Shown here: positions 45,665 through 53,434 of the stretch, one piece after another | Position numbering within the stretch: the stretch's first letter is position 1 | How the letters are laid out: each line of letters starts with the position of its first letter | From: Clostridia bacterium | Lineage (GTDB): Bacteria > Bacillota > Clostridia > Oscillospirales > Acutalibacteraceae | Assembly: GCA_017474045.1 (NCBI GenBank) | Contig: JAFUHX010000015.1 | Coordinates: 1-64,000, forward strand | Length of the DNA stretch: 64,000 bases | Direction of reading: 5' to 3' | The notes under the pieces: model-generated | What the model was told of the DNA's origin: nothing | Databases searched by the model: none | Seen by the model: only the letters and a program-made list of their open reading frames with translations | Translations under genes and position numbers: made by a program

Positions 45665-47233
45665 GTGACTAATAAAGAAAAGTTGCGCCGTATTCTTGCA
45701 GACCCTATTTTATGGATTGAAACGTTTGTCAATATCGTTGACAAAAGAGGAAAAGTTGTTCCCTTTAAATTCAATCCGCAGCAAAAATATGTTATGCGAA
45801 ACAAGGAAAAATTCAATATTATTTTGAAGTCAAGACAGTTGGGTATTACCTCAGTTGCCTTGGCTTATTCTTTATATTTGGCTATCACTAAGCCTAATTC
45901 AGTGTGTATGATTATGGCTTATTCTCTTGACTCTGTAAACAACATCTTTGAGAAGTTGAAGCAGATGTATAGTGATTTGCCGGATTGCGTGAGACTTGAA
46001 ACCATTGCAAACAACAGAAAAGAATTGAAGTTCGTAAATAATAGCAGAATCATTGTGTGTACTTGCGGCAGTAAGGATAATGCCCGTGGTGCTACACTGA
46101 GCTTTGTTCACTTGTCGGAAGTGGCGTTTATGAACGAATACTTGGATAAGCAGTTGACCGCTATTGAGCAAGCCTTAGTCCCTGATGGCTGTATGATTTT
46201 GGAATCAACAGCGAATGGACTTAACCGCTTTTCCGAACTCTGGAATAAGACTGTTTCCGGTGAGAAACCATTATGGAAACCCTTCTTTTTCTCTTGGGTG
46301 CAGGATAAGAGAATGTTTGCAGATGAGTACAAAGAATTTTCAAAAAGATATAAGAACATTTACGGTGCTTATCTTACTGAGGAAGATTTTGACGAAACAG
46401 AGGTAGCATTAAGTCAAAAGGGTGCATCTCTGGAACAGCTTATGTGGCGAAGATTGAAGATTTCAAACAGCAGCGAAGCTAAGTTCTGTCAAGAATTTCC
46501 CTCTAATCCTATGGAGGCATTCCTCAATACCGGCTCTAACATCTTTAGTACATCCGTTATTCAAGAAAGACTCAATGGAATTTACGTTGCAGAAGCTAAA
46601 GGAGAACTTAGGCTGAAATTGCCGGTCAAGGTTGACCCCATTATCAAAAAGCATAATAAGTATATGAGCATTTACAAGTTGCCGGTGAAGAATAAGAAAT
46701 ACTTTATCGGTGTTGATACCGGCGAAGGACTTGGTGCAGACAATGACTATTCCGTGATTTCCATTGTTGACGAAAGTGGTTTTCAATGTTTGGAATGGCG
46801 CAGCAACAAAGTGAAACCTTATGAATTTGCTGAGCTTACATACAAGATTGCTTGCTGGTATAACAAAGGCTTGCTTATCGTTGAAAAGGCTTCCGCTGGT
46901 CATACCGTAGTGGATAAGGTTCGTCACGATTTCCATTATGTCAATATGTTCAAGTATAGGACTTATGACCAGAAGAAAGGTAAGGCACAGCGTAAAGTAG
47001 GCTGGGAGACTAATTCAAAGAGTAAACCGATTATGATTTCAGATATGCAAGAATGGTTTGAGACCGGTCAATGTTTGGTGAACTCAAAACAGCTTTTGCA
47101 GGAAATGAAATTCTTTGAACTGGTTGACGGCAGTATGAAGGCTGTAAGTGGTCACGATGATACAGTTATGGCGTTTGCTATGGCTTTACAAGGGTTGAAA
47201 TCAGGACAGTATTATTTTGCGATTGGCAAATGA
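45665..47233 (+). CDS. terL: terminase large subunit
   Basis: 522 residues from GTG, with an AAGGCGGTG site. The ATPase part has the variant P-loop KSRQLGIT (55-62) and Walker B FVHLSEVAF (about 146-154). The C-terminal RNase H-like nuclease has GVDTGEGLGADNDYS (about 348-362), a second acidic residue in VEKASAGH and a late HDDTVMAFA. It packages DNA into a preformed capsid through the portal. Intact motifs indicate an active enzyme. Confidence 0.95.
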   Translation: MTNKEKLRRILADPILWIETFVNIVDKRGKVVPFKFNPQQKYVMRNKEKFNIILKSRQLGITSVALAYSLYLAITKPNSVCMIMAYSLDSVNNIFEKLKQMYSDLPDCVRLETIANNRKELKFVNNSRIIVCTCGSKDNARGATLSFVHLSEVAFMNEYLDKQLTAIEQALVPDGCMILESTANGLNRFSELWNKTVSGEKPLWKPFFFSWVQDKRMFADEYKEFSKRYKNIYGAYLTEEDFDETEVALSQKGASLEQLMWRRLKISNSSEAKFCQEFPSNPMEAFLNTGSNIFSTSVIQERLNGIYVAEAKGELRLKLPVKVDPIIKKHNKYMSIYKLPVKNKKYFIGVDTGEGLGADNDYSVISIVDESGFQCLEWRSNKVKPYEFAELTYKIACWYNKGLLIVEKASAGHTVVDKVRHDFHYVNMFKYRTYDQKKGKAQRKVGWETNSKSKPIMISDMQEWFETGQCLVNSKQLLQEMKFFELVDGSMKAVSGHDDTVMAFAMALQGLKSGQYYFAIGK

Positions 47234-47288
47234 TACTGTCTTTTTTTTGACCCCATTTTAATGATTATTTCAAAGGAGATATAAACTT

Positions 47289-48689
47289 ATGTTTAATTAT
47301 AATAATAAGAAGAATCGTTTCTTCCATCGTAATGAGCCGGGACTTGATTATTTCAAGTCGGTAATTGGCTCATCCGAACATACCTTCAGACAGGGACAGG
47401 TTAATTCTATTCATACCCATTTGCTGAGAAATCACGATGTTTTAAGAAGAAAGAATTTAACCTATACATTCAAGGGTAAGACTTTTGAACCGGCTGCAAT
47501 CATCCTTCAGGGTATGAAAACCGTTATCAATTTCCATACCGCATACTTGCTTGGAAACCCTGTTTCTATCACGGGTACGCCTAAGGCAGTTGAGCTTATG
47601 AATACCTATTACCGCAAAGGTCTGTATTCTAAGATTGACTGGCAGATTTTGAATGAGCTTATCACTTATGGTAATGCTTTTGAGTATGTATATTGGGATG
47701 AAAACACTAAGAGTATTAAATCTAAGGTGTTCAGAAATCAGGATTCTTACCCCATTTACAATGAGAACTTAGAGTATTCATACTTTGTGGAATACTGGAA
47801 GAATAAGACAGATGACACAGAGCATTTTGTTATCTATTCACCTACAAAGATTGATACATATGTGGATGGAAGAAGGATTTCAAGCAAAACCAATTTGACC
47901 GGATTACCGATTCATTATTCTTGTATGGAGAAGTCACACTATGACCAGTTTGGTGACAGTATGGTGCTTGACCTCATCCCAATTCAGGATAAGATTGAAT
48001 GGCTTATGTCTAAGCTGGATGATGCTATTACTACATTGTCACTTAACCCCATTGGCGTATGTACCGGTGCAAAGGTAACTGAAAGTGATATGGTCGATTC
48101 TAACATTTCCGGTGCTGTTCTTAATCTTGAAGAAGGCGGCGAATTTAAGTACGCTAATGCTGAGATGGACTATGAGAATATCAAGTTTGAATTGAACCAG
48201 CTTTATCAACAGTTTAACCTTGTAGCTGCTATTCCCTCATCTATTTTAGGTCAGAATAACATTGCTAACGTGTCTGAAAACTCTATGTCAATGGTTTATC
48301 AGCTTACAGAAAACAGAGGTAAGCAGAATATGAACTCCTTGCTTGATGGATTCAGACAGAGATGGGAATATATGCGTAGGCTCTTTAATACTAAACATAT
48401 CCCCATTTCCGATAAAGACTTCGATTCTCTGAATGTCACATTCAATATCAATAAGCCGGTTGATACTAAGCAGGATTTTGAGAATATGAAAATCCAGTAT
48501 GAGATTGGCGCACTTAGCAAGAGAACCATTATGGAGCGTTCACCTTATACCACAGATTCCGCACAGGAAATGCAGCGACTTGAAGAAGAAGGCAGACCTA
48601 TCTTTCCTAACAAAACTAAGGAAGAAACCACAACGGAAAAAGAAGTGGTAACTGATGAAGATACAAATAACCCCATTTCCGATGAATAA
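47289..48689 (+). CDS. phage portal protein (SPP1 gp6 family)
   Basis: 466 residues. It contains the portal core with GNPVSITGTPKAVELM (about 93-108), an LITYGNAFEYVYWD block and a YDQFGDSMVLDLIPIQDKI block followed by helices typical of SPP1-type portals. It forms the ring through which TerL pumps DNA. A CCCCATTTT box lies 38 bp before ATG, next to an AAAGGAG site. Unusually, no protease, scaffold or capsid gene follows. Confidence 0.9.
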   Translation: MFNYNNKKNRFFHRNEPGLDYFKSVIGSSEHTFRQGQVNSIHTHLLRNHDVLRRKNLTYTFKGKTFEPAAIILQGMKTVINFHTAYLLGNPVSITGTPKAVELMNTYYRKGLYSKIDWQILNELITYGNAFEYVYWDENTKSIKSKVFRNQDSYPIYNENLEYSYFVEYWKNKTDDTEHFVIYSPTKIDTYVDGRRISSKTNLTGLPIHYSCMEKSHYDQFGDSMVLDLIPIQDKIEWLMSKLDDAITTLSLNPIGVCTGAKVTESDMVDSNISGAVLNLEEGGEFKYANAEMDYENIKFELNQLYQQFNLVAAIPSSILGQNNIANVSENSMSMVYQLTENRGKQNMNSLLDGFRQRWEYMRRLFNTKHIPISDKDFDSLNVTFNINKPVDTKQDFENMKIQYEIGALSKRTIMERSPYTTDSAQEMQRLEEEGRPIFPNKTKEETTTEKEVVTDEDTNNPISDE

Positions 48690-48706
48690 TCGGTAATGGG
48701 TGTTTG
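48670..48706 (+). terminator. hairpin at portal gene end
   Basis: ACCCCATTTCCGAT pairs with ATCGGTAATGGGT around the portal stop codon, followed by GTTTG. A weak T-run makes it a terminator or RNA-end signal. Its left arm contains a CCCCATTT box. Confidence 0.5.
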
Positions 48707-48860
48707 TCACTATCCTTTAATAAGATACATAAATTTAAGAATAGTATAAGGATAGTGTATATATATCAAGACTATTCTTAATTATATAATACTTAATACT
48801 ATTCCTAATTTCTCTTATATATATTAAGAATCTTATATATAGAAATAGTATTAAGTGCAT

Positions 48861-49463
48861 TAACCTATTGACCCCATTTCTCATAACAATATGAAAATTC
48901 GGGAATGACTGTTCAATAGGTTATTGCTTTTTATCCCCATTTTTAGAAAAATACATACACGATTTTCTAATAGAGTATTTATTAAGAAAAGGTGTATCTA
49001 TTTTTTGTCTCATATAAATAAATACAAATATCATTGTTCTTATGGGTGAGAATTAACCCCATTTTTTGTGTGAAAGGGTGGATTTATGGGAGGATATGAG
49101 TTGATAACCGGAATGGAATATGTTGAGAGGTACAGTTCCTAAAACTTTTTTCTATTCCGACAGAAAAATCAACCCCATTTTCCAAAAATTCAAGGTCAAA
49201 AAAATATCCCCATTTTTCAGAAAGCACAGAACGGATTGAAATGTCGGAATTTTTATCCCCATTTTCATCTATTCCGGGTATGAATTGAAACGCAGGATTT
49301 TATTTAACCCCATTTTTGAATTGCTGAAGGCTGAAAATTTATCCCCATTTTCTTCACATATAGGATTTGAATTGACTGTGAGATTTTATATAGCAGAGTG
49401 CAGCATTATTCCCTTGTTGGTTTTCTATGGAGTATGAGAAAATTATCCCCATTTCCAACAAGG
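48861..49463. repeat. array of nine CCCCATTT(T) boxes with nested inverted repeats
   Basis: In the 836-bp gap between portal and integrase operon the box (A/T)CCCCATTTT begins at 48872, 48935, 49057, 49173, 49208, 49257, 49308, 49343 and 49447. Different inverted repeats enclose or flank the boxes: AACCTATTGA/TCAATAGGTT (48862, 48913), ATTCCGACA/TGTCGGAAT (49154, 49242), CCGGAAT/ATTCCGG (49108, 49271) and CCTTGTTGG/CCAACAAGG (49412, 49455). No coding region is convincing. Additional boxes are at 47251, 48671 and 52965. It could be a packaging/replication site, a promoter series or a set of hairpin RNAs. Confidence 0.75.
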
Positions 49464-49466
49464 CGA

Positions 49467-49500
49467 ATAAAAAAAGCAAGTCACAGAAAATGTGACTTGC
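49467..49500 (-). terminator. terminator of the integrase operon
   Basis: On the minus strand GCAAGTCAC and GTGACTTGC form a perfect 9-bp stem followed by seven Ts. Confidence 0.85.
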
Positions 49501-49525
49501 GTATATGTGTATGTGCGTATATATG

Positions 49526-49705
49526 TTATTTCCGTTTGTTTCTTTGCCTGAGATACCGTTGACGTTCTTTCTGGCTGTTCATTTGTGACAGTGTTTTGAT
49601 ATGTTCGTCTAAGTCATCTATTGGCGGTGCTGGAGGTGTAAAGTGTTTCACTAAGGCGTATATACCCCATACCAGCAGAATGACCACTACTGCAACGAGA
49701 TACAT
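49526..49705 (-). CDS. small membrane protein, 59 residues
   Basis: Starts MYLVAVVVILLVWGIYALVK (one N-terminal helix), then a Pro-rich turn (HFTPPAPPIDDLDE) and a very basic C-terminal helix (NSQKERQRYLRQRNKRK). It begins 4 bp after the stop of the next upstream mini protein, whose last codons contain the likely GGTGATG site. Not recognised; a membrane anchor with nucleic-acid-binding or partner-docking tail is plausible. Confidence 0.6.
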   Translation of the reverse strand: MYLVAVVVILLVWGIYALVKHFTPPAPPIDDLDEHIKTLSQMNSQKERQRYLRQRNKRK

Positions 49706-49709
49706 TTCA

Positions 49710-49889
49710 TCACCTGTACTTTCTCATTATCTTGTCAATTCGCTTGTTGTTATTCTCAAAAACCCTTTTAGTCTTTTCCTGCTCTGACATATTGATGTCA
49801 TATTTCTGTGACGGTTTATGTTTGCTTACAAGTGCAGTAATTCCACATACTGCTCCAATACCTAACAATATTAAAACTGGCATATTCAT
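49710..49889 (-). CDS. small membrane protein, 59 residues
   Basis: Starts MNMPVLILLGIGAVCGITAL (one helix) followed by a charged helical tail (SEQEKTKRVFENNNKRIDKI). GAGGGGG precedes ATG. It has the same size and plan as the protein downstream, so the two form a pair. It is co-transcribed behind the integrase, 17 bp after its stop. Not recognised. Confidence 0.6.
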   Translation of the reverse strand: MNMPVLILLGIGAVCGITALVSKHKPSQKYDINMSEQEKTKRVFENNNKRIDKIMRKYR

Positions 49890-49906
49890 ACCCCCTCTAT
49901 ATTCTA

Positions 49907-50782
49907 TCAGAAAAGTTGGAGAGATTCAACAGCATCTATTTGTTCCTGCTTGCTGGAATTGATATAGTATTTCGCTGTCAATTCTACATTGCTATGACCG
50001 GCAAGAGACGAGATAGTTTTCAAGTCAACATCTGGATTCTTAGCCATAGCAGTAAAGCATTGATGTCTGAGCATATGAGGATATACATTCTTACCGAGTG
50101 CCTTTTCGCCCAGCTTATTGACTATCTTATAAACGGCACTTCTTGTCAATGCTCCACGTTGACCGATGAACAACTTTTGACTTTCTGCATCTGAAGGACG
50201 AGCATTCTCTATATAATCCTTTAATGCGTTTCGTGCATCCACATTGAGAGGGATTTCACGGTATTTATTACCCTTGCCATTTCGGATGGTAATTTGACCT
50301 TTTCGGTCTGATATTTCAATGTCGGTTAATTCAAGATTGCAAAGCTCTGATTCTCTTATACCCGTGTTTAAGAGTAAAACCACGATGGCAATATTCAGCC
50401 TATTCTCCGTATTCCGCACATAGCGCAGGAGCTTATAGACTTCGTTCTTCTCTAATACTTCTACTTCCGGTTCGGCTGTTCCTTTCTTCTGCTGTACCTT
50501 TATAGATGGCATTTCGCCACTATTCGACAAGTATTCGGCAAATTTCTGAACGGCTGTCAATTTCGCTTTGATGGTATTCAGTGATTGCCTTTTCGTCTCT
50601 GAAAGGTACTTCGAGTATTCGGCTGCATCCATCGAAAGTATTCGCCCGGTGAACTGTTCGCCCGTTACCTTTTCCAGCCAGTCCACAAACAAGGCTGCAT
50701 TCTGGGTGTATGTGGTGACGGTGTTCGGACTCTTGCCAGCCTCAACCATTGACGAATGAAAACTTGATACAAAATGATTCAT
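49907..50782 (-). CDS. tyrosine recombinase (integrase)
   Basis: 291 residues with an N-terminal SAM-like core-binding domain and a catalytic domain with R143 (NTGIRESEL), K170, HMLRH (H236, R239), GH (263) and the nucleophile Y272. The set is complete. It is a XerC/D-like enzyme without an additional zinc or arm-binding domain, which suits an integrative element or phage. ATG is preceded by GGAGG. The AGTATGCG motif lies on the promoter side (50841). It is located internally, not at the left end of the element. Confidence 0.93.
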   Translation of the reverse strand: MNHFVSSFHSSMVEAGKSPNTVTTYTQNAALFVDWLEKVTGEQFTGRILSMDAAEYSKYLSETKRQSLNTIKAKLTAVQKFAEYLSNSGEMPSIKVQQKKGTAEPEVEVLEKNEVYKLLRYVRNTENRLNIAIVVLLLNTGIRESELCNLELTDIEISDRKGQITIRNGKGNKYREIPLNVDARNALKDYIENARPSDAESQKLFIGQRGALTRSAVYKIVNKLGEKALGKNVYPHMLRHQCFTAMAKNPDVDLKTISSLAGHSNVELTAKYYINSSKQEQIDAVESLQLF

Positions 50783-51033
50783 AGATTGATAATACCTCCG
50801 TTTCGGTGTTATTCTAAATTATTTTTTAAAGCGTTTCGCAAGTATGCGATAATGTACTATCAATATAATATCACATATTTTTCTATTTGTCAATAGGCAA
50901 CATATTATAAAATATGTTTCCAGTTTAAATATTTTTAGATGGATATTTGACCGAATCGGAGAGAATAACGCCCGGAAAACTGGCTACATATTTATAAAAG
51001 AGCCTTGCACCGCTGCAAGACTCTTTCATTATA

Positions 51034-51261
51034 TCAATATTCTTTTCCGGTCTCTCTGCTCCTGAGTATTACATCATAGCCGAGTATATCCATTATTTCC
51101 GCTACCTCATCAAAGCGAATTGTTTTTCGTGCGAGCTTGTTTGTTATGTTCTGCGCTGTGGTGGTGTTGTCAGGGTTGCGGCGGTTTAGTTCGTCAACTA
51201 TATTCTTTAAGGTTGTACCTTCGGCGGTTATAACCGTTTTAATTCTCTTTCTGCTATCCAT
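51034..51261 (-). CDS. small HTH protein
   Basis: 75 residues from MDSRKRIK, with AAAGGA before it; a start 7 codons earlier is the alternative. The pattern TTLKNIVDELNRR, TTTAQNITNKLARKTIRFDE and EIMDILGYDVIL is that of the small lambda-like HTH proteins common on Firmicutes mobile elements. It is divergent from ardA, so it may regulate that promoter. Confidence 0.7.
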   Translation of the reverse strand: MDSRKRIKTVITAEGTTLKNIVDELNRRNPDNTTTAQNITNKLARKTIRFDEVAEIMDILGYDVILRSRETGKEY

Positions 51262-51426
51262 ATAATATATATATCCTTTCATTTGTTGGTTGTAGTCTTA
51301 TTCTATATTATTTATTATAGCGTGTTTGCTGCTGTTTGTCAATAGCTTTTATATAACGGTATAGTTATATACATATTATATATAAAACCTTTCTAACCAA
51401 AAAGAAATATTTTTTTGAAAAAGGGC

Positions 51427-51455
51427 TTGACAAATATAACTGTATAGTGTAGAAT
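51427..51455 (+). promoter_or_regulatory. sigma-A promoter of the ardA leader
   Basis: TTGACA and TAGAAT spaced 17 bp, about 65 bp upstream of the leader peptide. Confidence 0.75.
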
Positions 51456-51520
51456 ATAACCATAGAGAAAGAAACACCGCCCGGACAGCTACCAACTAAC
51501 CCGGACGGAGGCAACCTCTC

Positions 51521-51598
51521 TTGAACAACAACACAACAAAAGGCGGTTACAGCTACATTATAGCATACACCGCCGAAAAAAGAAAGGCGGTTAAATAA
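51521..51598 (+). CDS. leader peptide upstream of ardA, 25 residues
   Basis: TTG start 9 bp after a GGAGG site; the peptide begins MNNNTTKGGYSYIIAYTAEK and ends five residues later, 2 bp before the ardA ATG. The coding stretch contains AGGCGGT (51541), ACCGCC (51569) and GGCGGT (51586), which permit two mutually exclusive hairpins. The second covers the ardA ribosome binding region. Translation of the leader would open it, so translational coupling or attenuation is likely. Confidence 0.55.
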   Translation: MNNNTTKGGYSYIIAYTAEKRKAVK

Positions 51599-51600
51599 TT

Positions 51601-52113
51601 ATGATTAAGATTTATTTGACGAACTTAGGCAAGTATAACGAAGGTTATCTTGTCGGGAAGTGGGTAGAACTTCCGGCAACAGATGAAGAACTGGAAGCAG
51701 CAAAGAAAGAAATCGGAATAAATCAGTTTTATGAAGAATGGTTTATTACTGATTATGAGTCAGACATTGAGGGTTTAGAAGTTAATGAGTATGCAAGCAT
51801 TAGCGAGTTAAACGAGTTAGCGGAAGAACTTGAACAACTGGACGAATTTTATTTACAGATTGTCGGCGGTTTGTTGATGAATGGTCAGAGTTTAAGAGAA
51901 GCGATTGACAATATAGATAATTGTTATATTTACTTTGATTGTTCGGATATGTCAGACGTTGCAAGGGCGTATGTTGAAGAAACGGGAATGTTTGAGGGAG
52001 TCCCCGAAAACATAACAGATTATTTTGATTATGCCGCCTTAGGTCGTGACCTGTCTTTTACAGCTACATATATTTTTCTTAGCTGTGGAAATTGTATTGA
52101 AATTTGTTTATAA
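51601..52113 (+). CDS. ardA: ArdA antirestriction protein
   Basis: 170 residues. The N-terminus IYLTNLGKYNEGYLVGKWVE and the acidic body (YEEWFITDYESDIEGLEV and the EYASISELNELAEELE block) are typical of ArdA from Tn916 (Orf18) and related elements. ArdA mimics B-form DNA and inhibits type I restriction-modification enzymes on entry. It points to transfer between cells by conjugation or infection. It is probably controlled by the leader peptide just upstream. Confidence 0.92.
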   Translation: MIKIYLTNLGKYNEGYLVGKWVELPATDEELEAAKKEIGINQFYEEWFITDYESDIEGLEVNEYASISELNELAEELEQLDEFYLQIVGGLLMNGQSLREAIDNIDNCYIYFDCSDMSDVARAYVEETGMFEGVPENITDYFDYAALGRDLSFTATYIFLSCGNCIEICL

Positions 52114-52132
52114 TAGAAAGGAAGAAAGAACA

Positions 52133-52525
52133 ATGACAAACACTATTAAAACCCCTAACACAAAAACCCCTATTGCAAAAAATCCTTGCTATGTAGTAAT
52201 CACTAAGAAAACCAAAAATGAAGGATTGAGACCGGCAAAAGAATTTTCTCATATGGTTATTATTTCCGATGGTAAACACACAGCCACATTTATAAATAAT
52301 GGTGAATCCGTTTTAACTCTTGATAATTTTGCATCCGGTCAAAATCAACTTGGTTCTAAGTTCTGGATGAGTAAGGCAGACCACAAACTACATTATAATA
52401 GTAATTGGGGCGTTAAAACTTCGATGAAGCAGCAGAAGGAAGCATTAAAGCGATTTATTGAAAATTGCTTGAATCTTAGAATTGTGTTTGATGGTGAATT
52501 ATGTATTAAAGCATACACAGCATAA
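52133..52525 (+). CDS. hypothetical element protein
   Basis: 130 residues from MTNTIKTP with GAAAGGAAG upstream; an earlier in-frame ATG is inside ardA and lacks a site. A Thr/Pro-rich N-terminus is followed by a beta-rich domain (HMVIISDGKHTATFINNGES) and a short helix (KQQKEALKRFIENCLNLR). Not recognised. It follows ardA closely and is followed by a terminator. Confidence 0.6.
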   Translation: MTNTIKTPNTKTPIAKNPCYVVITKKTKNEGLRPAKEFSHMVIISDGKHTATFINNGESVLTLDNFASGQNQLGSKFWMSKADHKLHYNSNWGVKTSMKQQKEALKRFIENCLNLRIVFDGELCIKAYTA

Positions 52526-52543
52526 AACCGAATAACAACCAGA

Positions 52544-52576
52544 AAAGGCAAGCGAACAAAAAACGCTTGTCTTTTT
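52544..52576 (+). terminator. terminator of the ardA operon
   Basis: AAGGCAAGCG pairs with CGCTTGTCTT, followed by TTTTT. Confidence 0.8.
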
Positions 52577-53035
52577 TGTTATCTATATATAAAGGGATAG
52601 CAGAGCCGCCAGCACGGGCAAAACATAAAGCCTTGCACGGCTTGAAGCTGTCAACCGTTGCACCGGGTAAGCCTTGCAGCACGTCAGAGCCGGAGAGAAT
52701 CAGAGCCGGAAACAGTAATAAAAAAATGCTTTTATTGACTTCTTGCAAGGCGTTATATTGTTTTAGTATGACCGTTTTTCTTTTGGTGCTGTCTCTGTTC
52801 CTGAGATGGAAAAACCAAAGGCAAAAGCGGCTATATTTATATCAAAAATCAATGTGCTTTATAAGGCGTTTAAATGCCGTTTTAAGGCGTGTTTGTTCTG
52901 GGTATGGTAACATATACCCGGAAATAAAAATTGATTGTGGGGCGTTCTGTGAGGTCGTGCAAGACCCCATTTTGACCCTTTACCCCCTATGAAACCAAAA
53001 AATTTTACACCGAAAAAATTTAAGGAGGTCACACT
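52577..53035. other. 510-bp gap with a GC-rich structured core; CCCCATTTT box at 52965
   Basis: The core (about 52590-52710) is much more GC-rich than its surroundings and contains short inverted repeats such as GCCTTGCACGGC. A plus-strand open frame of 141 codons lies here, with no ribosome binding site and odd composition; I do not call it. Towards the right, AGACCCCATTTTGACC lies 71 bp upstream of the next gene and repeats the array box. The core may be a transfer origin, an RNA or a remnant. Confidence 0.4.
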
Positions 53036-53422
53036 ATGACTAATCTTTCCAAACTTCAAATCGAACTGAATAACAACAAATATTTTGGCGAGAATACTCA
53101 GTCCATTTACGAGAGTATTCTTGAAGAAAACAACTTAGACCCTCACGAGGAATACACTAAGGCGAATGACCGTGTAAATATGTTAGAGTCTGTCTATGAT
53201 GTATTATCCGCATTGGCTAATGACATTAACTCTTTCCGCAAGGTTGAGACTGAGTTTACCACTACATCTGCTGCCTATGAGTATATCCAGAGACGTTTAA
53301 AGGATATTAGAGCAGAGATTGACAGAGTAAAACTTGAAACCAGATACACGGATGAGTCCGGCAATGAAAGTTCCATCCTCAGATATATGTACTTCAATAC
53401 TCAGACTAACTTTGACATTTAA
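53036..53422 (+). CDS. small helical protein, probably phage structural
   Basis: 128 residues with AAGGAGGTCAC before ATG. Mostly helical with a coiled-coil-like C-terminal half (YEYIQRRLKDIRAEIDRVKL), and no Cys. Its length and its position just before a larger phage-like structural gene fit a head-tail connector or scaffold-like protein. The family is not recognised, so this is mainly context. Confidence 0.5.
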   Translation: MTNLSKLQIELNNNKYFGENTQSIYESILEENNLDPHEEYTKANDRVNMLESVYDVLSALANDINSFRKVETEFTTTSAAYEYIQRRLKDIRAEIDRVKLETRYTDESGNESSILRYMYFNTQTNFDI

Positions 53423-53434
53423 GGCGGTGGTTTT

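Noticed and set aside
49100..49460. Minus-strand mini frames starting ATGGGG from each CCCCAT box
   Set aside because: The boxes read ATGGGG in reverse and give peptides of 5-36 residues, but none has a ribosome binding site and lengths and sequences are unrelated. A by-product of the box is more likely.
48861..49463. CRISPR array
   Set aside because: Boxes are only about 10 bp, spacing varies from 35 to 122 bp, and there are no cas genes.
52567..52992. Plus-strand frame of 141 codons over the GC-rich segment
   Set aside because: No ribosome binding site, composition unlike neighbouring proteins, overlaps terminator and non-coding features. Kept only as an unexplained segment.
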